Assembly: GCA_025450095.1 (NCBI GenBank)
Contig: JANWID010000296.1
Coordinates: forward strand, 1 to 34,538
Source: Bacteroidia bacterium
Lineage (GTDB): Bacteria > Bacteroidota > Bacteroidia > AKYH767-A > OLB10
Direction of reading: 5' to 3'
DNA: 34,538 nucleotides
This document shows positions 1 through 7,878 of this stretch, one piece after another. Made by a program: the position numbers and the translations under genes. The notes beneath the pieces are model-generated. The model was given only the letters and a program-made list of their open reading frames with translations, ran no database searches and was not told where the DNA came from. Each line of letters starts with the position of its first letter. Position 1 is the first letter of the stretch.

Positions 1-936
1 GTAATCCGACTCACCGATTTCACGGTAGAAGATTCACTCCGTTTGGTAAATGGCCATCTTAAGCTGAATCTTGGAATGATAACAATAATTAATCCCGATC
101 CTTCAGCTATTACACGGGCTTACGGCGGCATACAAGCTGAAATGGATCAATGGTCAGCTAATGTATACCCCTTTGGAAGGCTTTATTGGAAAATGGGGTC
201 TGCATCGGGTAATCGCCTTATTCCGTTTATGAATACTGTAGGGGTTTATATACCCATGACATATAATATTGTTTCCGGAACTCATGATATAGTTTTTGGA
301 ACCTATGGAACCTATGTTGACAACACTCCTCTTCCATTGCCGGAAATTACAAACGTGACCGCTTACATCAATGGTACGTTCGTTAATGACGGAAGTAATG
401 TTGTGGACCGTTTTTATCTTATTCATGATTCACTTGGAATAAATCCGGTTGCGACAGTAGGATTCGGTTTCTCTGCTACTGAATTAGGTGGAATAAGTAA
501 TCCAAGAGCACAACAGTGGATTAATACTATAGATATTTGGGAAAATCCTTTATTGCCCGGACAAACTCAAGTAGGCAACCAGGTTATGCTAACTATTACC
601 GATACAGTTTTTAATGCTTCTGACTGGTGGACCTTATCCAATTTAAGTGCTCCCCTTGGCACCGGTGTACAGGAAATTGATCCGGACTTTATTAACGCGT
701 ATCCCAACCCGGCATTTCCCGGCGACATATTAAACCTTGTGTTGAATGAACAATCTTTTCATCCGGATCTGATTCGAATATACTCAGCCGATAGCCGCGA
801 AGTTATACATGAAATTTTCGAAAATGTGAATTCAGCTATTCAAATTCCGATAGATTTATCACCGGGAGTTTATTCAGTTCAGATTAATAGTAAGAAGAGT
901 TGGGGAATGATACAGTTAATAATTTTGGAACGGTAA
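1..936 (+). CDS. T9SS type A sorting-domain surface protein, 5'-truncated
   Basis: The reading frame is open from base 1, so the start lies outside the window and about 311 C-terminal codons are present. The last ~80 residues form a T9SS type A sorting domain: a YPNPAFPGD motif, an IRIYSADSREV strand, an LSPGVYSVQ motif and a basic end. This predicts export through the outer membrane and attachment at the cell surface. The part before it is strongly similar to the C-terminal half of the next gene, for example in NPD.SAITRA and NVYPFGRL.WKMGS. The two are therefore tandem paralogs. No enzymatic motif is seen; an adhesin or structural role is a guess. The TAA stop is followed by a weak hairpin. 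Confidence 0.85.
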   Translation, partial: VIRLTDFTVEDSLRLVNGHLKLNLGMITIINPDPSAITRAYGGIQAEMDQWSANVYPFGRLYWKMGSASGNRLIPFMNTVGVYIPMTYNIVSGTHDIVFGTYGTYVDNTPLPLPEITNVTAYINGTFVNDGSNVVDRFYLIHDSLGINPVATVGFGFSATELGGISNPRAQQWINTIDIWENPLLPGQTQVGNQVMLTITDTVFNASDWWTLSNLSAPLGTGVQEIDPDFINAYPNPAFPGDILNLVLNEQSFHPDLIRIYSADSREVIHEIFENVNSAIQIPIDLSPGVYSVQINSKKSWGMIQLIILER

Positions 937-981
937 GCTATAAGTAACTACCCCGGTATATACGTTTGTAAATGCTTATAT

Positions 982-1001
982 CCAATTCAAATATTGAATG
1001 G
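982..1001 (+). terminator. Weak candidate terminator after the first T9SS gene
   Basis: An inverted repeat (ATTCAA, loop ATA, TTGAAT, extended by CC/GG around one unpaired A) lies 46 bases after the stop and is followed by TATTTTTG. The stem is short and AT-rich, so this is only a plausible intrinsic terminator separating the two paralogs. Confidence 0.35.
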
Positions 1002-1046
1002 TATTTTTGTAGTACTAGTTTTACAATTTCTGATTCATAGTAGCAT

Positions 1047-1054
1047 TATATTTG
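1047..1054 (+). promoter_or_regulatory. Bacteroidota -7 box (TATATTTG)
   Basis: TATATTTG matches the TAnnTTTG -7 consensus of Bacteroidota housekeeping promoters and sits 15 bases before the ATG at 1070. No clean TTG -33 element is present at the usual distance; TTTCTG at 1027-1032 is the nearest. The box overlaps a TTG codon at 1052, which therefore cannot be the translation start. Confidence 0.45.
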
Positions 1055-1069
1055 GGAAAATTGAGATTT

Positions 1070-3394
1070 ATGAAACTACTTGCACCAAAATATATCATAA
1101 TAGCTTTTTTGTTTTTCAACGCTATTCAATCTATAGCTCAACCCTGCAACCCCTACCCCAACTATACCACCTGGATGGGATACACCGATGCATGGGATGA
1201 TTCAACAAACTGGTGTCCTGCTATAGTACCTGTTAGCGGAAACCCGGCTATGAACGTGCGTATACCCGGTGGACCTTCCGGACCTTATACTTATTACCGG
1301 CCGGTAATCCGTCCCGGAGTGTATGCATTAACTCAAAATTTGCGGGTTGAATCAAGCGATACTCTTTTTATAAATGCACCTAACCAGAGTTCACTTACAG
1401 TAAATGATTCCTTAAAAATACAGGATGCAACTTCGGCAATTATTGTTAACAAACCCGTTTTGGATACTGTCCAGGTTTCCACCGATACTATTGTTATTCC
1501 TGATAATTCACCGCTCAATAACCATAGCCGGTCACGTTCATTTATTGTTATTCCGCAATCGGAACTTCTCGCGCAGGGAATGCAGGCCAATGATATTATA
1601 TGCAAGATTCTGTTTCATATTAAGCGAAATTCAAACGGGAATCCTTACCGGAATTGCTCGATTAGTTATTATCAAACAAATATGCCGGGCGGATTTGGAA
1701 CAGGCTATACAGCAGTTATTCCTATCCCTATTGGTTCAATGTTAAACATATGGTCGGGTGATTTATACCCCCCGGTGTACATTCCTAACATGAATGATTA
1801 TGGAACCATTGATTTGGCATTGCAATCACCATTTGCATGGAATGGGTCAGCCAACCAAATAGTAATTGAAATTTGTTACGATAACACCGGGTTTCCTTCT
1901 ACTGGGTTCAATGATGAAATAAGCTTTACTCAAACTGGCAATTTGAACAGATACATGAGCATCAGGGATGTGACTAATTTCATCAAACCGGGTTGCAATC
2001 TGACTCCTTCCGATGTTATCAATGTTACTGCGTCCTGGACTACGGGTTCGAACATTATTACCCTTACTAATCCCGGTCAGGCAGCATTAGTTCTGCCGGG
2101 TATGATCGCTTACCCTGATGGACAGAGTGTAGTAAGTATTGTCGGAACAACTTTAACACTTGACAGTGCAATGACAACAACCGGATCAAACACGAATCTT
2201 GTTTTGTCAAATGTTCAGGTTATTTCAAGTCCATTTCGTCCAAACCTGACCTTTGTTATTGGATGTGATAGTTCAGCGAAGTACCCGATTTTTGTACGGG
2301 GACATTGGGAAAATAACGGAACTTTTGTACCCGGTAAAAGTATTGTGACTTTCGACGGCAGCATCAACGATCAGCAAATCGGTGGACAATCGAAGACAAC
2401 TTTTCATGATCTTGAAATAGCGAATTCAAATCATGTGATCCGACTCACTGATTTCACGGTGGAAGACTCTCTTCGATTAGCAATTGGTCGACTCAAACTT
2501 AATCTTGGTTTGATGACATTGCTCAATCCCGATGTATCAGCAATTACACGAACCGCCGGTTTCATACAAGCTGAAACCGATCAATTAATATCCAATGTGT
2601 ATCCCTTCGGAAGACTCAATTGGAAAATGGGATCAGTTGCTGGTTTACGAGTCATACCATTTGTAAATACTTTTGGAAGTTACTTACCCATGGATTATAC
2701 TATTCTTTCCGGAATTCACGATGTGGTTTTGGGAACCTACGGCACGTTTCCCGACAATACCAATCTTCCATTACCGGAAGTTACCAATGTGTTCAGTTAC
2801 AATAATGGTGTAATCGATTCATCCGGCAATAACACAGTAGATCGTTTTTTTCTTGTAAAAGATTCACTTGGTATAAACCCGGTTGCGAATGTTTCATTTC
2901 GTTATGCGAATGTGGAAAGGGCTTTTACGAACCCATCAGGTGCTTCGCCAATGTGTGCGCAACGATGGCTCAATTCACCCGATGTTTGGGATAGTCCGTT
3001 TACAGGGCAAGTTTATTCAGCTGGTATCCCGGACAAAGTGGACATATCAAACCTTTCTGCTTCTGTAGTCAATACATCTGAATGGTGGGCAATATCCAAA
3101 TGTTCTGAACCACTTGGCACCGGTTTGGAGGAAACTGATTTGGAATTCATAATTGCTTATCCCAACCCGGCGTTTCCTGGTGATATAATGAACCTGGTCT
3201 TGAATGGCCAATCATTCCATCCGGAATCAATTCGTATATACTCAGCTGACGGCCGCGAAGTTGTTCGTGAAAAATTTGAACAAGGTAATACTACGATTCA
3301 GATTCCGTCCGATTTGTCACCGGGAGTTTATACAGTTCAGTTCAATAACAGGAAGAAAAACGGAACGATGAGATTGGTAATTTTAGAAAGATAA
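1070..3394 (+). CDS. T9SS type A sorting-domain surface protein (paralog of upstream gene)
   Basis: This 774-residue secreted protein starts at the ATG at 1070. That start gives a clean signal peptide (MKLLAPKYIIIAFLFF..., cleavage near AQP). An upstream in-frame TTG at 1052 lies inside a promoter box and is rejected. The middle is beta-rich with repeated Asn/Thr/Ser strands and no catalytic motif. The last ~80 residues are a T9SS type A sorting domain (AYPNPAFPGD, IRIYSADGREV, LSPGVYTVQ). Residues ~460-774 closely parallel the truncated upstream gene, which indicates tandem duplication. A surface adhesin or matrix protein is likely, but the ligand is unknown. A hairpin terminator follows. 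Confidence 0.88.
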   Translation: MKLLAPKYIIIAFLFFNAIQSIAQPCNPYPNYTTWMGYTDAWDDSTNWCPAIVPVSGNPAMNVRIPGGPSGPYTYYRPVIRPGVYALTQNLRVESSDTLFINAPNQSSLTVNDSLKIQDATSAIIVNKPVLDTVQVSTDTIVIPDNSPLNNHSRSRSFIVIPQSELLAQGMQANDIICKILFHIKRNSNGNPYRNCSISYYQTNMPGGFGTGYTAVIPIPIGSMLNIWSGDLYPPVYIPNMNDYGTIDLALQSPFAWNGSANQIVIEICYDNTGFPSTGFNDEISFTQTGNLNRYMSIRDVTNFIKPGCNLTPSDVINVTASWTTGSNIITLTNPGQAALVLPGMIAYPDGQSVVSIVGTTLTLDSAMTTTGSNTNLVLSNVQVISSPFRPNLTFVIGCDSSAKYPIFVRGHWENNGTFVPGKSIVTFDGSINDQQIGGQSKTTFHDLEIANSNHVIRLTDFTVEDSLRLAIGRLKLNLGLMTLLNPDVSAITRTAGFIQAETDQLISNVYPFGRLNWKMGSVAGLRVIPFVNTFGSYLPMDYTILSGIHDVVLGTYGTFPDNTNLPLPEVTNVFSYNNGVIDSSGNNTVDRFFLVKDSLGINPVANVSFRYANVERAFTNPSGASPMCAQRWLNSPDVWDSPFTGQVYSAGIPDKVDISNLSASVVNTSEWWAISKCSEPLGTGLEETDLEFIIAYPNPAFPGDIMNLVLNGQSFHPESIRIYSADGREVVREKFEQGNTTIQIPSDLSPGVYTVQFNNRKKNGTMRLVILER

Positions 3395-3408
3395 GTTAAA
3401 ATCGGAAA

Positions 3409-3435
3409 AACACCCCACAGTAAAAGTGAGGTGTT
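3409..3435 (+). terminator. Rho-independent terminator
   Basis: AACACCCCAC and GTGAGGTGTT pair over ten positions with one C/A mismatch around the loop AGTAAAA. The hairpin lies 14 bases after the stop of the upstream T9SS gene. A T-rich stretch follows after about ten bases rather than immediately, so efficiency is uncertain. Confidence 0.6.
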
Positions 3436-3460
3436 CTTCGGTTAGTTTATTTTTCGACTG

Positions 3461-3571
3461 TTATTTCTGTACTACAATTTTACACTGCGCTTTTGATTAA
3501 CCGGTTGGTGCTATGCAGATGCAAACAACTGGATTAAATTCAGCAACACTCAATTCAAATTCATGTGTGCC
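3461..3571 (-). pseudogene. Orphan fragment of a T9SS sorting-domain C-terminus
   Basis: On the minus strand this stretch reads GTHEFELSVAEFNPVV..., then an in-frame TAA, then SKAQCKIVVQK and a stop. It aligns without gaps to the last ~36 codons of the M23 peptidase gene (7879-7990). By-eye comparison of ~107 bases gives about 18 mismatches. It has no start codon: the codon before GTHEF is TAA. It lies just beyond the stop of the DUF2541-like gene. The rest of the parent gene is absent. It is best explained as the remnant of a deleted or replaced T9SS cargo gene, or of a failed domain duplication. Confidence 0.8.
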
Positions 3572-3585
3572 TTATCCATGATCAT

Positions 3586-4014
3586 TTATTTATCAGCATT
3601 TGTCTTCAGTCCCCATAGCTCCACTTTTGCTTTTTTATCCTGGACATTGGGTGGAGTTTTATAAACGAAAACAACCTTTTTCACATCGCGCTCACCACCT
3701 TTAAGCTCGACAACTTCTGTTTCAACCGGCGCTTTTAATTCCTTGTCTATTGATACGGTTTGCATATCGCCACTCTCGAAATAAATTTCATAAGTAGTGA
3801 TGTGAACAGGAGCATCCGTGATTTTCAACTTCAGTTTTGAAAACCGGTTTGCTCCCATTACCATTATTTCATCTCTGTCGGAGCTGTAATCAACAGTGGA
3901 CTCTCCTATTTTGTGCCATCCGGCTTTATCGCTGACAACAACTTTGGGTTGTTGTGCGAAAGCGCTTATATAACCTGTGGTTATCAAAAGCGCAATCATC
4001 ATTATTTTTTTCAT
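3586..4014 (-). CDS. Small secreted DUF2541-like protein
   Basis: A 142-residue protein with a signal peptide (MKKIMMIALLITTGYISAFA, cleavage before QQ). The mature part is a compact beta-rich domain of ~120 residues. It has the pattern DEIMVMGANRFSKLKLKI, then APVHI, then FESGDMQTV, then VVELKGGERDVKKVVFVY, and ends KVELWG. This resembles the DUF2541/carbohydrate-binding-like fold found in small periplasmic proteins, but the family assignment is from memory of its pattern and is moderate. Function unknown. It stands alone, with 159 bases to the next gene upstream, and its 3' side abuts the orphan sorting-domain scrap. Confidence 0.72.
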   Translation of the reverse strand: MKKIMMIALLITTGYISAFAQQPKVVVSDKAGWHKIGESTVDYSSDRDEIMVMGANRFSKLKLKITDAPVHITTYEIYFESGDMQTVSIDKELKAPVETEVVELKGGERDVKKVVFVYKTPPNVQDKKAKVELWGLKTNADK

Positions 4015-4173
4015 AGCATAATAAGTTTATAACCAAAAGTGGCTTTAAAAAACCATGCCAGTTGATTTTTACTTTTCTTCCTATGAAAATAAGGTCATAA
4101 AAACTGAAGTTGATCAGAAGTGAGAAAAAAAATCAACAACTATTCTAAATTTACAGCATTGCCTGAAAAATCA

Positions 4174-5121
4174 TCAATTCAGATCTTCCAATGCCTGAGT
4201 AAGTATGGCTTCGGTTGTTGGCGTTAAGCTGAATGAAATGTTATAATCCACAGTTCCTGAAGTGATCGGTATAAATGAAGAATATAGTTGACCATTTTTA
4301 AAACCAATCGCAACAGCTGTAAAATCTGTATTGCAAGGTGTAAAATAATTAACGAAGTCCGTTATCCCCAACCGGTAAACATGTATCATGGTATTACCCG
4401 GGAAAAATAAATATACATCCGTTGAGTATTCTTCGGGTGGATCATTCGCGTTCATTGTAAATTTTACCCATGGCTCGGAAAAAATGGGGCGGTCACAATT
4501 GATCCAATTTAATGAGGTAGTGTTTAATTGATAACCATTATTTGTTGGTGTTGCCGGAATGGGCAGCCAGGTTTGTGGATTTTGCACTTGTCCCCATACG
4601 AAAATACCGGATGAATCGTACCCTGCATATTCGAACATCGTATCAAGTGGCTCTTCTGCAGGAAATAAAATTTGTATGGGTGTCGATTCACGAATGATCA
4701 ATTCTTCAGAAGAACCATGCAATCGTGCTTTTAAAAATATCTCGCCTCCTGATTTCAAGGGAATGGAAGTAGTAGTGGTAGGTTTTCCTGAATAAAGCAT
4801 ATCATTCATTTTGTATATTTCCTTCAGTTCGACAATTACATTCCCGTCAACTATTTGTCCATTCTTCTTCGAAAAACTTTGTTTACTGAATGTCACTCGG
4901 GTTCCCTCCAATCCGGTAATTGTATTATCATATTCAGAATTGAAGAGGAATTGTTGAGTACCAACTGCGTGCTTTTTATATAAATCCTGCAATGAATTTA
5001 CAGATTTACAATGAAAGGAATCTTCCTTATGGCACGATTCCACTACTATGATACAGAATATACATGCACACATCAAGAACATTGAAGATTTCATAGCTAA
5101 TATCAGGTTGGTAAGTTTCAT
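4174..5121 (-). CDS. Putative envelope lipoprotein with a GTRVTF-type beta domain
   Basis: A 315-residue protein with an N-terminal hydrophobic segment followed by Cys30 (IIVVESC-HKED), a relaxed Bacteroidota lipobox, so probably lipid-anchored. An alternative ATG at 5094 gives an even more typical signal (MKSSMFLMCACIFCIIVV). Residues ~60-150 show a pattern common in Bacteroidota surface proteins (GTRVTF, GNVIVELKEIYK, DMLYSGKPTTTTS, LKSGGEIFLKARL), similar to ZU5-like modules. The rest is beta-rich. No catalytic residues were recognised. It is separate from the neighbouring genes on both sides and the function is unknown. Confidence 0.7.
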   Translation of the reverse strand: MKLTNLILAMKSSMFLMCACIFCIIVVESCHKEDSFHCKSVNSLQDLYKKHAVGTQQFLFNSEYDNTITGLEGTRVTFSKQSFSKKNGQIVDGNVIVELKEIYKMNDMLYSGKPTTTTSIPLKSGGEIFLKARLHGSSEELIIRESTPIQILFPAEEPLDTMFEYAGYDSSGIFVWGQVQNPQTWLPIPATPTNNGYQLNTTSLNWINCDRPIFSEPWVKFTMNANDPPEEYSTDVYLFFPGNTMIHVYRLGITDFVNYFTPCNTDFTAVAIGFKNGQLYSSFIPITSGTVDYNISFSLTPTTEAILTQALEDLN

Positions 5122-5327
5122 AAATCAGAAAGAAAATAGGAAATTGGGTTTCCTCTTCAACAAGTGTTCAACACACTTCAAAATTTTCGAAACCCTGCAA
5201 CCAATGTAAAACGAGGCAAGCTAAATTAAATTGTGTTAAAGTTACTGGAATAGTTCAGATCATGTTAACTGAAGGATCGTAAATCCTGACCAGAAAGGAA
5301 TTTAGCTTTAATATGAATTTTCATTCA

Positions 5328-7604
5328 TCATTTCGAAGCATGGTGATGATGTTGATGATGGTCGTGTTGTGGATCCTGAAGTTTCCATTGAAAGGATTTA
5401 TAATTGGCAGGAGTCAGTTCACCACCCTGGGTTAAAGTATATTTTTTACCAGCCACTACATTTTTAAATGATTGTTGAGTGCGTTTTTTATCTGGCCATG
5501 TAATATCAATCGAATTTACAACAGTTGCGCTTCCAAGTCCAATTTCCAGTTGCAAACTCGAGGCGCCAAAACTTCCTCCTGTATTCATTGTTCTGTAAAT
5601 ATTTCTAACAGCACCATATTCGGTTACCTGTAACTTGATCAAAGCACCAACTGCTGCATGATTGGCTTTTGTTCCGGTTAATTTTATGACAATCCAGTTA
5701 TTTTTATTTCCGGGATTATTATACAGCGAATTCCTGAATAAATCGCCTTCATAGGCACCACCCACAACCATATAAATATCATTGTCGCCATCGTTATCCA
5801 AATCCCCGAACCCAATACCATGTCCTTTTTGAATGTTACCGAATCCTCCATCGTTGGTTACATCAGTGAAGGATTTTCCTTTTTGATTCAACCACATTCT
5901 ATTCGGCACAATGGACTTAAAGTTCGGCACACCGGTACCAATATAGAAATCGAGAAAACCATCGTTATTTATATCTCCGAAATTGGAACCCATTCCATAC
6001 ATCACCCTTGATACGCCAGCTGATTTTGTAACATCTTTAAAAGTTCCATCACCATTGTTACGATAAAGTCGAGGGAGTTCAGCAATTTGCTTTTTCCCGG
6101 TAAGGGCCAGTACTTCATCACCGGCAACAAGGGGAAAACGCGGGAAATCATAACCACAAACAAAAAGATCATCCCATCCATCATTATCAAAATCAAAAAA
6201 CCAGGTAGGGAAGCTCCAGTGAGGTTGTTGCACTCCGGCTTTTTCTGCTACTTCCTCAAATTTTAAGTCTTCAGTATTTAACCCTCCCCTGTTCATGAAT
6301 AATTTATTAGCACCACCAAAAACCGATAAATAGATATCAGGAAATCCATTGTGATCAATATCAGCCGAGCCACAACCTTTGACCATGGCAATAACATCGA
6401 GACCAAGTTTTTTTGCAACTTCTGTGAATGTACCGTCTCCTTTATTTAAATACATTTCACAAGGATTTGTAAAGTTATCACCGGATTCATGACCGATAAA
6501 CACATCGAGGAATCCATCCAGGTTGAAATCGGCCCAGGTGGCAGTTTGCGTAGGGTGTTCAGAATAAATTCCTGCTTCAACAGTTACATTATTAAAAGTT
6601 CCATCGCCCATATTCTTAAGCAATGATTTTGGTTGATTTCCATTGGTGCTCAACCACCCTCCACGCAAAATAAAAACATCCATGTAACCATCATTGTTGT
6701 AATCGGTGTGTGTAATATTCAAGCCACCGGTTTCTCCGGACAATCCTGCTTCCTTTGTTTTTTCAGTAAATGTGCCGTCCCCGTTATTGACAAAAAAATG
6801 AACCTGATCGGTCAGGTTCCAGGAGCTGGCGATAATATCAAGATAACCGTCACCTGTAAAATCTTCTACACAGCAACCACCTGCACGACTGCTGGCATCA
6901 ACTCCAAGTGGGGTGGCAATATTTTCAAACCTTGGTATCCTTCCCCTGGAAGTAAATTGAGATTCAGGAATTCTCCATTTCGTAGGTACACTCTGGGGAT
7001 ACTCCCCTAGCGTCATATACGCAAGGTTCAATAACCAGACAGAGCTCAGGTCGTCGGGAAATCTTTCGAGGATTTGCTTATAAACTTCTATGGCTTTTGT
7101 GGAGCCATCCTTTTTTTGATGTATGGCAGGAGCCTGGAAGGGCACGGTACAGGAATACCCGTTATGGTTGAGGATGCAATTATCATCTTCACCCAGCCGC
7201 ATGTATGCAATCCCGAGTAAATCGAAAAGAGGCTTTTTATCTTCTGTAATGTATTGAGCGCTTGTACCGGTCATTTTTATCAGTTCCAATGTAGCTTCAA
7301 TGGATTCTTTTGTTCTTCCGGCATTCAGCAGCTCATTCGCATAATAATAATACATCCTGCCTTTTGTAATCGTATCTGGTGCCATATCAACCTGTCTCTT
7401 AAAAAAATCAACCCGTGCATTATTGATGAATTGATTTTCTTCAACAGGAAAATTGGCATAAATAGTTTGTAACCTACTTGACATTTTTTGAGTACCGGAA
7501 AGCTCCGCTGCCTGGACTGACGGATCTGACTTTGCTTTTTTCTCGGTTGATGGCTTGCATGCAAAGAGTAATAAAATGAATATCAGTGAATAATTACGAA
7601 ACAT
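5328..7604 (-). CDS. CRTAC1-like FG-GAP/ASPIC-UnbV lipoprotein
   Basis: Starting at the ATG at 7604 gives 758 residues with a strong lipobox (LLLFAC, Cys16). The frame is open upstream to 7766, but that extension has no signal sequence. Residues ~50-200 look alpha-helical and TPR-like (YYYANELLNAGRTKESIEA). The centre carries at least seven calcium-binding FG-GAP/VCBS repeats (DFTGDGYLD, DYNNDGYMD, DFNLDGFLD, DIDHNGFPD, DFDNDGWDD, DINNDGFLD, DLDNDGDND), predicting a beta-propeller. An ASPIC/UnbV domain follows (NWIVIKLTGT...GLG...ITWPD). The last residues are histidine-rich (HDHHQHHHH), which could bind metal. Likely a surface-exposed binding protein; the ligand is unknown. Confidence 0.88.
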   Translation of the reverse strand: MFRNYSLIFILLLFACKPSTEKKAKSDPSVQAAELSGTQKMSSRLQTIYANFPVEENQFINNARVDFFKRQVDMAPDTITKGRMYYYYANELLNAGRTKESIEATLELIKMTGTSAQYITEDKKPLFDLLGIAYMRLGEDDNCILNHNGYSCTVPFQAPAIHQKKDGSTKAIEVYKQILERFPDDLSSVWLLNLAYMTLGEYPQSVPTKWRIPESQFTSRGRIPRFENIATPLGVDASSRAGGCCVEDFTGDGYLDIIASSWNLTDQVHFFVNNGDGTFTEKTKEAGLSGETGGLNITHTDYNNDGYMDVFILRGGWLSTNGNQPKSLLKNMGDGTFNNVTVEAGIYSEHPTQTATWADFNLDGFLDVFIGHESGDNFTNPCEMYLNKGDGTFTEVAKKLGLDVIAMVKGCGSADIDHNGFPDIYLSVFGGANKLFMNRGGLNTEDLKFEEVAEKAGVQQPHWSFPTWFFDFDNDGWDDLFVCGYDFPRFPLVAGDEVLALTGKKQIAELPRLYRNNGDGTFKDVTKSAGVSRVMYGMGSNFGDINNDGFLDFYIGTGVPNFKSIVPNRMWLNQKGKSFTDVTNDGGFGNIQKGHGIGFGDLDNDGDNDIYMVVGGAYEGDLFRNSLYNNPGNKNNWIVIKLTGTKANHAAVGALIKLQVTEYGAVRNIYRTMNTGGSFGASSLQLEIGLGSATVVNSIDITWPDKKRTQQSFKNVVAGKKYTLTQGGELTPANYKSFQWKLQDPQHDHHQHHHHASK

Positions 7605-7795
7605 AATGATGACGGTTAGGGTGGATCTATTTGATGTTGAGTCACAATATAGGAAAGAAATAGAAAACTGCATAGGTTTCGGTGGTAGTAATTTAATGCA
7701 AAAACAGGGTCGGCCGGGTCCAAGGAAAATTTCGCATTCTCTCCACTTCTGATTCTGTTTTTCCACCCGCTATTCCTTACTCCAATTAAAAACAA

Positions 7796-7838
7796 GAAAC
7801 AGAACAGGGAACACTTTACCTCGTTCCCGTTCTGTTTC
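7796..7838 (-). terminator. Rho-independent terminator of the M23 peptidase gene
   Basis: A 16-bp stem (GAAACAGAAC plus GGGAAC, with one bulged A, against GTTCCCGTTCTGTTTC) encloses a ten-base loop. Read on the minus strand it lies 40 bases after the peptidase stop and is followed by TTGTTTTTAA. This is the strongest hairpin-plus-U-tract in the left half of the window. Confidence 0.85.
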
Positions 7839-7878
7839 TCACTCTCACTCTGGCGTCAGCGGTCAGGTGTGCTACCGA

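Noticed and set aside
7605..7766. N-terminal extension of the CRTAC1-like protein
   Set aside because: The extension has no conserved pattern, and the ATG at 7604 gives an immediate lipoprotein signal; the longer frame would bury it.
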